64,000 nt of DNA from Trifolium pratense (Eukaryota; Streptophyta; Magnoliopsida; Fabales; Fabaceae). Position numbers and translations under genes: made by a program. The stretch spans positions 3,356,010 to 3,420,009 of the forward strand of contig NC_060061.1 in NCBI RefSeq assembly GCF_020283565.1. The letters run 5' to 3'. The notes below the pieces were generated by a model. The model was not told the origin of the DNA. It made no database searches and worked only from the letters and a program-made list of their open reading frames with translations. Shown in pieces: positions 32,166 through 44,600 of this stretch (position 1 is the first letter of the stretch; each line of letters starts with the position of its first letter).

Positions 32166-35100
32166 TCACACCTGTTCATTTCCCTTAAGAATATTGTATT
32201 TGCAAAGAGGACAAGTTGCATTCATCTTTAACCATTTCACTATGCATGTGGAGTGGAAATGGTGGTTACAAGGAAGAGCATGAAGTTCTGCTCCATCCTC
32301 ATAGGAAGAGATGCATATACAGCATTCCTGAAAAAGAAATCAGGATCATAAACGTTATGACTTATGAATTTGTATTATTTTCTGAAATCTTTAATATCCT
32401 AATGTAGAAATTAGATTTATTACTATTTTCTTTTGGTGCAACCAGAATTTCAAGCACAGAAGTACATATGGGGTTACAATATAAATATTCATACCCAGTG
32501 ATCAAGATAGGAAATAAAATCGATGAACCATTAAATGATTAACATCATAAAACTGAAAGAAATTAATTATTTGTATGGTAAAGCATACCGCATCCTCAGG
32601 TGAAAGTACTCGTTCATTTGCACCACTGCTATTTTCAATGGGAACCATTGATCCACCTCTTGGATCAGGTGTTTCTTCATTGCTTACTGCCTGAAACCTG
32701 TATTTTGGAAGCATACTGAGATCTGATTCAGATGCACCCTCCTACAGTCCCACAAAATAGACAGTGAGAACTGAGAATAAAAAAATTGGAAGGCCCCCAA
32801 ATATTTGAAATTTTTCAATCACAGTTAAAAAAACACATACCTGTCCCGCAACAGCATATAGAATGCCAATAATACAGGGTAAACAACAGCAGAGGGCAAT
32901 GCCAATTAAGCATGCCAAAGCAACACAAAAGATGGCAAAGAATACATCAAATGCCAGAAAGACAACGGCCAACCTGTACAAATTTCAGGAAGAAAAAAGC
33001 ATAAAGATAACATTTTTTTATATTAAAAAAACGCATAATTCATGGTGCAATCAAACAACTATCAGTCTGCTGACATCTGTCAACGTGTTGGCTCGTTAAG
33101 TGCCAAATATGATACCACATGTCCTCCAATTGTGTGCCACATCACCACAAACTAAAATGACAGTGTCTGATCCTAATGGTACTAAGTAATCCATGATATG
33201 GTTCACTTTGACCTCTGAAAACCCTAAAGCCATTTTTCCCCCTTCTTCCCCATTTTTTATTTGTTTAAGTGTATGTGTATAGCTGCACTGTCTTAAAGAC
33301 ATATGTATCTTTTTATCATGTGGCATGCTCTTTTTTTAGCTGTAGTTAATTCTGAATATTTTAGCAAGTCTGGCCTGTTAATTGAATATTGTAGTTACTA
33401 CATCAACTTAATCAGAAACTTTCAGATTCTTCCCTTTTTATTTAGTGACAGCTTTCTTGGTAGTTATCCTTCAACTCTTTATAATTTATGTATTAATTAC
33501 TATTGCTATTTCGAAATTGTAAGACGTACATTTTAAGAATGCCGATTTAACATTTTTTGCATGTCCGGAGTCAGCCAGCCTACACGTTTAAGGGCTATTA
33601 CGAGCCAAAGTCAACCAAAAAAAACTCTTGGTGCCGATGCCAGGGAAAAACTAGGAAATAGCAAGGTTGATTGTATGAAAGGCAAGGAATAAGAGAAAGC
33701 TGCAAGGAATGTGACAGTGAATAGAAATGCAGTGAAAGAGGTGTTCCAGGTGGAGGTATGTTAAAAAAGGTCATAGAACTATGGAATTTGATAACTGTCT
33801 GTAGAAGTGTGGAAGGATGGCATAGTTAGCAGATTTGTAGTCATTTGATTTGACGATTTATATTTTTAGTCAAGTGAATCTTCTTAAATTAAGGCATGAT
33901 GTCTTTGAATTTGTCATCTTTAAGTGTACATAATTCTTTTGTTAAATGATATTTTCAAAGAAAAACCTCAGAGCTTTAAAAGATTACTTGGTATACTTTC
34001 ATTTGACTAAAGACTATCACGTTAGTCCGTGATGATATAGCACCCACGTGGAGAACAACTAGTAAGATATTTGGCAAATAATGTGTTTATTATCTCTCAT
34101 AAACGATAGCAATCGGATACGGGCTTTTGGATCAATGTGGATGACGTTTTATTTTTATTTTTTTATGCATTCATGAACCAAACTAATAACAACAATAATT
34201 AGCATCATGGATTACTTAAAAAGGGTTTAACTTCATAAGAAATAGCAGCAATACAATAAGCATGGAGATGAGCGGTTATCTATAGCACAAAATGCAAATA
34301 TAATGCAAAATCAAAGGCTAGATTTTTGTCGTGACACAAGTGCTGTAGTGAATTAACAGTAATTAATCATAAGAACAAATTGACCGGGGGCTATATATGA
34401 AGATTTTAAAGTTTATTTTGCCAATTAGCCAAATGCTCAAACAGTCAAACTTTAGATGGCTGGTTATATATTCATTTTTCCTTTAAAATCAACATACAAA
34501 CATTATTCTCCAAATTCAATATAAATGAAGGCTTACCAGTACAACTGTGGAGCGTCTTGCATTAGAACATCACCACCATAGACAACCCAGTAAAAGCCCA
34601 CCATCCACCAAACCAATGAAAGCATGGTATTCAACGACGCACATCGTTTTGCAAATCTGAGTCATACGTAAGCAAAATCAGTATCTAAAATTCTTAACTA
34701 CCTAGTATAGTATAGTCCAAAAAAGTATATGATCCCGCCAAAACAAACGGCTCCGAAAGTCCAAAACAAACTAATAAACGTAATTACACACAAGTAGAAG
34801 TTTAACATGCTTTAGCAGCTAAGGCATGCTCAGACAGCAACAAGCATTTAAAACTTTGCTATGGCCATAATTTTACAACACTTCATACTAAATCGCGCAT
34901 AGTAAAACAATAGCAATTTGTTCAAATTCTGTTACGCTATGCCAATATAGCCGCTATTTGACAACACTAATCAATATCATAAAACCATAACTAAACTACG
35001 TAACACGACAGATACTTAATGTCATTAACCGAATTATGTCATTTTCTTATATTATTATACTTGTCGTGTTGTGTTCGGTGTCTGTTTCCGTGCTTCATAT

Positions 35101-35776
35101 AACAGAATCAAAGTAAATTCCACTTCCTGGATTGAAGTATCACAAAACTAATTCCTATGGGTTTCCTTTGTAATCAAATACCAATGAAACCAATTTGATA
35201 TCTCACCAATGCAATGCACATACAAACACTAAACTCTCCGGCAATCAAACAAACCTCAAATACCCTCAAAAAACTAAAATTGACGAGAAAATTGACAGCA
35301 ATGGAATTCAAAATTTGAACTCACCCGGAGCGAGAAGAATTCCGAAATTCAACATCACCATCATCATCCTCACTATCATTGACATCTTCATCAAAAGCTT
35401 CTTCGTCCCTTCCTCCTCCAACCCCGTTCCTCCTCCTGTACTCCAACCACACCAACGCCACGTGAACCAGACACTGCACCGCGTAACCACAGATCCACAA
35501 CCGAATCGGCGTGTTAGGATTCTCGTCAACGGTGCAACCTAACATAACCGCCGCAACCACCACGAAAGCCGTGTTCCAGGCGATGTCAAGCAATACTACA
35601 GGCTTCGAGTAACCCCAATCAGCGCGTCGTTCCTCGAGCTCACGCGCCGCTGTTTCACGGACAAGTACGGAAGGACCTCGGCGTCCGAGAAGGAGCGCGA
35701 GGACTGGCGTGCGGCCCACGCGACGGGGGCGAATGAGCGGTGTATGCGCGTGGGCATAATTCGGTGGTGATGACAT
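32166..35776 (-). CDS. Membrane-anchored RING-H2 E3 ubiquitin ligase (At1g63170/At1g68070 type)
   Basis: I assembled five exons (minus): 35325-35776, 34537-34656, 32841-32973, 32589-32741 and 32166-32327. They sum to 1020 nt, i.e. 339 aa. The N terminus is basic and Arg-rich ([20 protein letters not shown]). Hydrophobic segments follow: [37 protein letters not shown] after an acidic loop break, [36 protein letters not shown] and [19 protein letters not shown]. An acidic linker ([15 protein letters not shown]) lies between the second and third. The C-terminal RING has Cys-x2-Cys, a CxHxxHxxC core (CNHHFHSTC) and CPLC, so the zinc ligands are complete and RING-H2 in type. It presumably ubiquitinates membrane or cytosolic targets; the target is unknown. 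An in-frame Met 42 codons upstream (35902) with a Leu-rich start is an alternative. Confidence 0.92.
34876..34972. mobile_element. Short relative of the 12698 TIR element, inverted
   Basis: It begins tttacaacactt and ends gctatttgacaacactaa, with internal gttacgctatgccaatatag and caatttgttcaaattctg. These are the reverse complements of the phrases in the 12698-12878 element. It is about half as long and lies in RING gene intron 1. Confidence 0.5.
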
Positions 35777-36940
35777 GGCTGGCTGGCTGGCTAGAGAGAA
35801 TGGAGATAGATAAGTTGCAGAAATGGGTGTTATTAGAGCATAATTGAAAGAAAGTTCAACGAGGGGTGAGAATAGTAATAGTAGTAGTAACACTAGCAAC
35901 AATAATAATAATTACTGTAATAATAATAATTAATTAATTAGAGAAAGATGAAAACGATTCCTACTTCTTGTTTGTTACTCACTCACGGATATGAGTTCTC
36001 ATGTGGAATCGTATGATTCAATGGAGGAACAGTGCATAACATGGACACGTGCAGTGTCTATATTGACGGATATGCCCTCACAAAGTAGTACAACATCTGT
36101 GTAAGTAAAACAATCTGGTAATGTAATGATGGAATTTATTCATCAAATGCTAACATAATAGATTGCATTTGCATGGTACAGAACTTAACTTGTTTGTGTA
36201 CTAGATAAGATTAGATTAGATATAATAAGTGTCTGACATAAGTGATAAGTGGTAGATACTTTAGTGTTTTAAGTAACCATTTGATTTTGGGTTCGATTCC
36301 TAGCTAGTGAAAAAATTAATCTTTATAGTTATGTGCGGATAATATATTTGATTTTAAAATAAATAGGAGTAGTTGATTTACATATATTGAAAATTGATTA
36401 TTTATACGAAATGATCTCTGCTTTACACTACTATGCAGTTTAGATCAATATCATCTCACTTTTTTTTTTAATGTTTTGAACAATAGATTATAAAAGTAAA
36501 ATTAATAGATTAGAGGTAACCCCAGAAAATTTACACTTGAGAAGATATCCTCTCGTTATTTATTGATTAGTGAGTAGGGTGTTGTGTTGGTCATTACTCG
36601 ATCACACCATTGAGCAATCCGCTCGGTTGCGACGGTAGATCAATTTGTTCCATTGTAAAAAAAAATCTTGTAGCAGGTAACCCGTTAAAAGATAAATTTT
36701 CATTGTTAAATAAAATATGTGTAGGTGCGACATAATCGTGCATCTTGTCAAATCACTCACAAATGTCACACGATGTTGAAATATGGTTCACTGAAAGACA
36801 ATAATTTCACTTTTTTGTCGAGTACTCTAGTCTATTGTCCTTCAGTTTGTCCAGTCTTAGTAACATGTTTAAAATCAAACATGGTACAATATAAATTGTC
36901 ATGTGTGGCCAGCTTATTTTTTTAGTAGATCAAACACATC
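35777..36940. other. RING gene 5' flank and intergenic DNA
   Basis: ATT/AAT trinucleotide-rich tracts lie at about 35873-35940, just upstream of the RING gene. A B-box-like ggttcgattcc at 36290-36300 with flanking sequence suggests a second tRNA-derived SINE fragment (about 36240-36360), but no clear tail or duplication is visible. No gene was seen. Confidence 0.4.
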
Positions 36941-36949
36941 CTTAAAATT

Positions 36950-37350
36950 TTGGACGGAGATTTGGTGTACAATCTAAGTTGTGTGATTGCTCTTAATCCA
37001 ACGTGTTGATATAATTCATTTAAGATCTCTATCATTGGCCAATGGTAGTATTGGAACCCAGTTCGACTTGATTGTGAGCAGTTAGAGAGTCTTGCATTTG
37101 AGTGGATATGCCGAGATATTTCAAGTGTAAGTTAGAGTTTGTGGTTGGATCACAAACGCAAAAAGTCTCCCGTATGAGGGAGTGTGTTAAGCTAAATTAG
37201 TCTTACATTGAATAAGAGAGTAGAGGTTGAATAATATATGAGTTGAAGAACTCGTAAATTTAACATTTTAATATTTTAGGGTGAAAATTTGGTGTACAAC
37301 CTCTCTTGCGTGGTTATTCTTAGTTCAACGTGTTGATAAAACTCAATTAG
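36950..37350. repeat. Direct repeats of ~72 bp flanking LTR-like sequence
   Basis: The phrases gatttggtgtacaatctaag to caacgtgttgatataattca (36958-37019) and aatttggtgtacaacctctc to caacgtgttgataaaactca (37284-37346) are two diverged copies in the same orientation. Between them is gtgttaagctaaattagtct then tacattgaataagagag, the kind of phrase found at LTR edges of plant retrotransposons. I see no coding sequence. Confidence 0.5.
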
Positions 37351-37677
37351 GCCCCCCTCATAGCCTCGTAGCCAACACATAAATTATGGTTATTGGTGTA
37401 ATGCCTTGGATGCCCATGGATACGCCCCTGCCTAACCTGATTTGTGACCCAACATCGGTCCTCAGGGTGTCTCGTCCTATATATGTTTGACATGCCTTTT
37501 TCAATTTTTTAAAAAAGTGGATAATTTTTTCCTCCAAAAATAAGTTTTAAAAAGTGGACACAGTTATTATTGAGTACTTTTTGCAGGCATGCTAATGACA
37601 TTATAAGAATGCATCCTATAACTGAGGATAAATTAAATATAATTTTTTTGAGTGCAAGATCGCACAAAAACAGAAAT

Positions 37678-37786
37678 CATGTAAATATCGACCTAGAAAT
37701 TGAACCTAGTTTTTGCGTATACATTTGTCACTCATGTAAATATCGACCTAGAAATTGAACTTTTTTTTTGCGTATACATTTATCAC
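37678..37786. repeat. Tandem repeat, 55 bp period, two copies
   Basis: The sequence catgtaaatatcgacctaga then aattgaac...ttgcgtataca is present twice, starting at 37678 and 37733. The second copy has a longer T-run. Confidence 0.85.
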
Positions 37787-38617
37787 GATACACATAGGGA
37801 ATATAGAAAGTTTCGTAGCACTCCGACAAGACGACACCTCAATTTATTTTGATTTTTCAACCAAAACGTGAAAAATCACAAATTTGTTCCAAATAAACAA
37901 CCACTCACAAGTCAAATTCTATGTACACACTTCACAAACATTTGTTTTTTTTGTTTATAAAGAAGTTTATGATCGAACCTACGACCTATAATATACTATA
38001 AAAAAATTTCACTATTAAACTAAATCTAAGGATTTTTATACAAATAAATTCAGAAACATTATAGACAACCTAATCACGGTAACTAAGTCCAATACATGGA
38101 AAAAAATTATAGTTGATAAATGAATATTCTAATTATTTTTTATTTTTTTGACAGTTGTAGTAATTTTTATTTTATTTTGACTGTTATTTATTTTATTTTG
38201 AGACATTGACTGTTATTTTTTTTATTCTAATAGTTATAATTTTTTTTGACTGTTATTTCGTTTTTTTTTTTGGTAGAACTGTTAGTATTTCATATTTGAC
38301 TGAAATCTCACGCTATTATTTGAAACGTGAATTTGAATTGGGATTTCCAACAATTTTTTTTCATAGTAGTACTATTATTTAACTTTTTATTTTTTCGTGA
38401 CCAAATTTCATTTGGTTATTTTGTTGACCGGAAATTTTGCCCGCCACTCTGAAATTTACGAAACCCCACTTTCAAAACCCTACATCGCCGTTTCTTCTTT
38501 CTCTCTCCACTTCACTCCACTGCCACTTCCACTTTCTCTCTCTTTCCCTAATTTCACTTTCTCTCCGTTTCTCCACAAACGGAAGAGGCTTTCAATTTCA
38601 TACCAATCGGTGGAGGA
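37787..38617. other. NUP155 5' flank
   Basis: T-rich sequence with repeated gactgttatttttt phrases (38149-38260). A pyrimidine-rich stretch (about 38480-38560) and agaggctttcaatttcatac precede the ATG and probably belong to the 5' UTR. The 38435-38445 stretch ttttgcccgcc fits a loose E2F-site consensus; whether it is functional is unknown. Confidence 0.4.
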
Positions 38618-41600
38618 ATGTCTTGGGAAGACGAGATCGTCATTCGTGATGTCACCAATGCCGGTCTTGTCGTCAGTGATCGTATTGGCCGTGAAGTTTC
38701 TTCTCAGCTCGACCTTGAAGAATCTCTAGAAGCTTCTAGATATGCTAGTCATCCTTATTCTACTCACCCTAGAGAGGTTTTCATTTTCACTCTCACGTTT
38801 TTCTAATTACTATTGTTCTTTAGATTCGGTTTTTGTAGTTTCATTCTCAATTTTGTGCTTATAAATATTGAATTAGTTAATGTTCAAGAATTCAAAATCT
38901 AAATTCATTTATTAATTGTCAGCTTAGGAGAGTGATAATTTGATAAATAAATACACTGATATTGTAATTCTAGGTTATAGGGTGTGTGGTTTTAGTATAA
39001 TTAATAATTAGTGAGGTTGTGGTTAAGTTTTCCATCGTTTCTTCGACTAATTGCATTTTTGGTGTTGTTTCAGTGGCCTCCTTTAGTTGAGGTAGCGAAT
39101 ACTTGGGAGTTGCCTCCTGTTCTTATTGAAAGATACAATGCAGCTGGCGGAGAAGGGACTGCTTTTTGTGGAATATTTCCTGAAATACGTAGAGCATGGG
39201 CGTCCGTGGATAATTCTTTGTTTCTATGGCGTTTTGATAAGTGGTAAGTACTGCGATAATGAGTTTAAATTGGTTTAGTTAGTTTAAGGGCTGAGGCTGG
39301 ATATTTCCCTTACAGACTCTTTTATTATGAGTTGCCTCCTATATCTTTTTGTTTGGCAGTTCAAGAAGCTTGTGTTTATTAGAGAACTCATTCTCCCCCT
39401 TTATTTATACCCTATTAATTATAATCCCCTTTGTTTCCTTTTATGTTTTCAATGGTCTTCATTTGTGACTATAGAACCCCATATACTGTTACAGAAATTC
39501 TTATTTGGGTGTTTCTTTGCTGGTCCTCTTTAACAGTTTGAGTAATTGTTGTATGATTTTTGTTGCGGAAATTTGACTAAGCATTTAATTTAGCAAAAAG
39601 GTTTACCCTAAAAAGAAAATACTATTTCTCTGAGTTCTGTTTTTTGATTGTATAACTTCTATTTCTGTTTTATAATTATTTTGGCTGTTTGATCATTAAT
39701 ATATATATAATTTGGTGAAGGAATGTTTTAGGTGGATAAAATTTGTTTTGGCCGTTATATTTCAGCAGAACCAATATTTTAAATGTGGTGTAGTACTTCT
39801 GATCTAACATTGCTGCTTCCTTAGGGATGGCCAGTGTCCCGAATATAGTGGGGAGGAACAAGCTATTTGTGCTGTTGGTCTTGCAAAATCAAAGCCTGGT
39901 GTTTTCGTTGAAGCTATCCAATATCTTTTAGTCTTAGCAACCCCTGTTGAGGTATTGGCCATTTATTTTTTAATCCTCTTCCAAGGACTTTTGTAATAAA
40001 ATATTATGCTTCTGAAGTTGTTATGTATTACGAGGTAAATTGCTTATTTTGTACCCGAGCACCATCATTTGTGTTAGTTTGTATTGGGAACTAAAGTCTC
40101 ACATTGGAAAAAAGATAAGACCCGAAAAAAGTTATAAAAAGTGGCACCCTTTACCTTACAAGCCCATTTTGTATGGACGGGTTAATCTCATTATAAAAAT
40201 CTAATGCGGCATCATATCATATTGATTAAGGCCATCCACCATATTATCCATGCATCAAGCCCAATAGTGTTGGTTGGGCGAAAAACCTAAGTCTCGCATT
40301 GAAAATAGTTAAGGTCTGAAAATAATTTATGAAGAGTGGTATCCCTTACAAGCCGATTTTGTAAGGATGAGTTAGCCTCAATATAAAAGCCTAATAATTT
40401 GCCACTTCTGCTAACAAATAATTTTTCTGAATTGAGTATTGTTCCTTTCATTTGTTGAAGTGCTATATCTTCATGCTTCTTGAATCTAATAATTGAATGC
40501 TATCTGCAGTATTTTATGAAATTAAATGATGGTTGTTATAAAGTCACAAGAAAGTAAACTTGTGTTGCAGAAAACGTTACAATAGATAAGTGGGTAGTGG
40601 TTACACAAGACAAAATAAAATTAGAAATGTAACTGTCAGTGGAAAATTTGGTGTATTTCTTATAATGAAGATAGTGGAAATGTAGAATCTCGTCTCAGGT
40701 GGCTTGGACATGTATGAAGAAGATATGTAGAAACACCATAAGAGTATACAGATGTTGAATAGTCCAATAATTAGAGGTAGAGAGAGACTAATGAAATTTA
40801 TAGACCTAAGCAGTAAGTGAGTTTTGAAGGTAAATACATGATAGGATTTTATGACGTCAATTGATTAATAGATAATCTATCAACCTCGTTTTTACGTGGT
40901 TCTCTTTCTGTAGTTGAATAGTACCTTGGTTGGACTTGGAATTAAGCAAAGATAGCTACTTTCCCTAAAGTTTTCCAATAACATTGATAAAGATTATAAG
41001 TAGATTGGTTTGTTTTCTCTCTGACTTATTCTTGCCCTCATTTTTGTTCCAGTCCATGGTATTGTGTTAGAAGGTTATATATTATGGCTCCATTATGGGG
41101 TCATCTGTACAAGATACTGATATCTGGTTCCTTTAGCTCATGCTAGTTAAGGTTACTATTTTCTTTTCAGGATTAACCAAATGAATAAATTTATTACCAA
41201 AGCAGGATAAATAGAAGGAAATAATTATAGGATTATGATAATTTCTCTAGAATATAAATGGAGTACATAAACTAATATTATCAAATTAACCAGGTCTTTA
41301 GGTCTTGTTTACACATATTAATACTAAGATTGGTATTCTAACAGCATACAGCATATCGGTATTCTTGTGTAGTTTAAAAAATAATTCTTTCCAAGATTTT
41401 AAATACTTTAGTGTGGTGATTTCTTTAGTTGTTCACTACATGCTATTAAGGTTTCCGTGATAACATGTTATAAGATCCTTGTATCCATCAATTAAATAGT
41501 TGAGCAACAAGATTTATATGAATAGTGCAGTATGTTCTTTTCAGACCTCCATGTTGGGGCAGTATTGTTTCTTACCCCATTCTTTTTATCAGTTAATTTT

Positions 41601-44600
41601 AGTTGGAGTGTGCTGCTCTGGAGGAGCAGATGGCTCAGATCCATTTGCAGAAGTTTCACTACAGCCATTGCCAGATTATACAATACCTTCTGATGGGGTT
41701 ACGATGACATGTGTAGCATGTACCGATAAGGGCCGCATTTTCCTTGCTGGTCGTGATGGCCACATATATGAGCTTATTTATTCAACTGGCTCAGGATGGC
41801 AAAAGCGTTGCAGAAAAGTATGTGTCACTGCTGGTCTAGGAAGTGTAATTTCAAGGTACTTCGTGCTTTTTTAATCTATTATGGTATACTACTACTTACT
41901 GCACTACTCATTTTGACTTTTATAATCTTAAAATTGTTATGTTTATTCTGTAAATGATATCTACACACACACACACGCATATAGATATAGTCACCTCATT
42001 TTTCAGATAAATGTTCCTTTGCTAAGTCCTTTAGTAATTCGTCTTAGCTGTTATTTGCAGATGGGTCATACCAAATGTATTCAATTTTGGAACTGTTGAC
42101 CCTGTTGTTGAAATGGTTTTTGATAACGAGAGACAGATATTATATGCACGGACTGAAGAGATGAAGCTTCAGGTTTATGTTCTTGGACCAATTGGTGACG
42201 GGCCATTAAAGAAAGTTGCTGAAGAAAGGAATCTTGTCAATCAGAGAGATGGACATCATGGAGGTAGACAATCAAGTGGTTCAAGAGTATCAAGTCGATC
42301 ACCGAAGCCATCTATTGTTTGCATCTCACCCTTATCTACACTTGAATCCAAATGGCTACATCTTGTTGCTGTTTTATCAGATGGCAGAAGGATGTACCTA
42401 TCCACCTCTCCTTCTAGTGGAAGCCTGAACGGATTCAACACCAACCATCATAAGCCTAGCTGTTTAAAAGTTGTGACAACAAGGCCCGCTCCTCCTTGGG
42501 GTGTTAGTGGCGGTCTCACCTTTGGAACCATGGCTCTTGCTGGTAGACCTCAAAATGAGGATCTCTCACTGAAAGTCGAGGCAGCCTATTATTCTGCTGG
42601 AACTCTTATCCTTTCTGATGCATCACCTCCAACTATTCCTTCACTCCTTGTTTTAAACAGGGATTCGAGCACACAGTCATCACCATCGGGTAATCTAGGG
42701 ACAGGTACAAGGAGTTCCCGGGCATTACGGGAATCAGTATCTTCTTTACCAGTTGAAGGACGCATGCTTTCTGTCGCCGATGTTTTACCTTTACCAGATA
42801 CTTCGGCTACGGTGCAGTCTCTTTATTCAGAAATTGAGTTTGGTGGTTATGAGAGTTCAATGGAATCATGTGAAAGGGCGTCTGGCAAACTGTGGGCAAG
42901 GGGAGATCTCTCAACCCAACATATATTGCCAAGGAGGAGGATTGTCATCTTCAGCACCATGGGCATGATGGAAATTGTTTTTAACAGGCCACTAGACATT
43001 TTAAGGCGGCTATTAGAGTCCAATTCTCCGAGATCAGTTTTAGAAGATTTCTTCAATCGTTTTGGTGCCGGTGAGGCAGCCGCCATGTGTTTAATGCTAG
43101 CTGCAAGGATAGTACATTCTGAAAACTTTATCAGCAATGTTATTGCTGAGAAAGCAGCTGAAGCTTTTGAGGATCCAAGACTTGTTGGCATGCCACAACT
43201 TGAAGGCAGTAATGCATTATCAAACACAAGAACTGCTGCCGGTGGATTTAGCATGGGCCAGGTTGTTCAGGAGGCTGAGCCTGTTTTTTCAGGTGCGCAT
43301 GAAGGTCTCTGTTTGTGTTCATCTAGATTACTCTTTCCTCTATGGGAGCTACCTGTAATGGTTATAAAAGGAAGCTTAGGTGATTCAGGCACTTCATTTG
43401 AGAATGGGGTAGTTGTATGCAGACTATCCATTGGGGCTATGCAAGTCCTTGAACTCAAACTCCGATCTTTAGAGAGATTCTTAAGATCTAGAAGGAACCA
43501 GAGGAGGGGACTTTATGGCTGTGTAGCAGGTTTAGGAGATGTAAGTGGTTCCATTCTATATGGTAGTGGTTCTGCATTGGGAGCCGGTGACCGAAGTATG
43601 GTAAGAAACTTGTTTGGTGCATATTCGAGAAATATGGAGTCCAATGGTGGTGGAACTGCAAATAAAAGGCAAAGATTGCCGTATAGTCCTGCAGAATTAG
43701 CTGCCATGGAGGTGGGCCTATATTGCTAAATGTTCATAGTGCTGTTTTTTTTTTTTTAAAAAAAATTTAGTTCAGTTTCTTACCCCTGTTTGCTGTGCCA
43801 CAGGTGAGGGCAATGGAGTGCATTAGACAGTTGCTCCTTAGATCTGGCGAAGCTCTATTTTTGCTTCAACTTCTCTCACAGCATCATGTCACTCGTTTGA
43901 TTCAGGGATTTGATGCTAACCTTCAACAGGCCTTAGTTCAGTTAACATTTCAACAATTAGTTTGTTCTGATGAGGGCGACCGTCTTGCTACAAGGCTTAT
44001 ATCTGCTCTGATGGAGGTAAACACTGTTTAGCCAATCCGTGAAAAATTTTATCTACACAAGTTTTCATATCCATGGAAATTTTTTCTTGAATTAACTTTC
44101 AAAACTTATATGGTAATAAGTTTTCTTTCCATATTGCATTGCTCCAGTATTACACTGGTACAGATGGCAGGGGAACTGTAGATGACATTAGTAAGAGATT
44201 AAGAGAGGGTTGTCCGAGCTACTATAAGGAGTCTGATTACAAATTCTTCTTAGCCGTGGAAGCCCTGGAGAGAGCTGCTGTAACTATTGATGATGAGGAA
44301 AAGGAGACTCTTGCACGGGAGGCATTGAATTCCTTAAGCAAAGTTCCAGAGTCTGCAGACTTACGTACTGTTTGCAAACGTTTTGAGGATTTAAGGTATA
44401 CATATTTCTTTCCTAGCCTTTTCCCATTTCCATGTTACGTATCGTATCATTTGTTTTCATAGCCTATGATTAGCATGCCTTCAATCTGAACGTCAAATAC
44501 ACTTTCTGATTGCAGGTTTTATGAAGCTGTAGTGTGCTTACCTCTTCAGAAGGCACAGGCTATCGACCCTGCAGGTGATGCTTATAATGATGAAATTGAT

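Noticed and set aside
35195..35542. 115-codon plus-strand frame opposite RING gene exon 1
   Set aside because: Antisense to a conserved coding exon and without recognisable motifs.
40085..40400. Cassandra-type TRIM with embedded 5S rRNA
   Set aside because: I looked for the conserved 5S internal region in the repeats and did not find it.
42216..43707. Several 60-135 codon frames on both strands inside NUP155 exon 5
   Set aside because: The 1.65 kb exon is fully explained by NUP155. The other frames are shadows.
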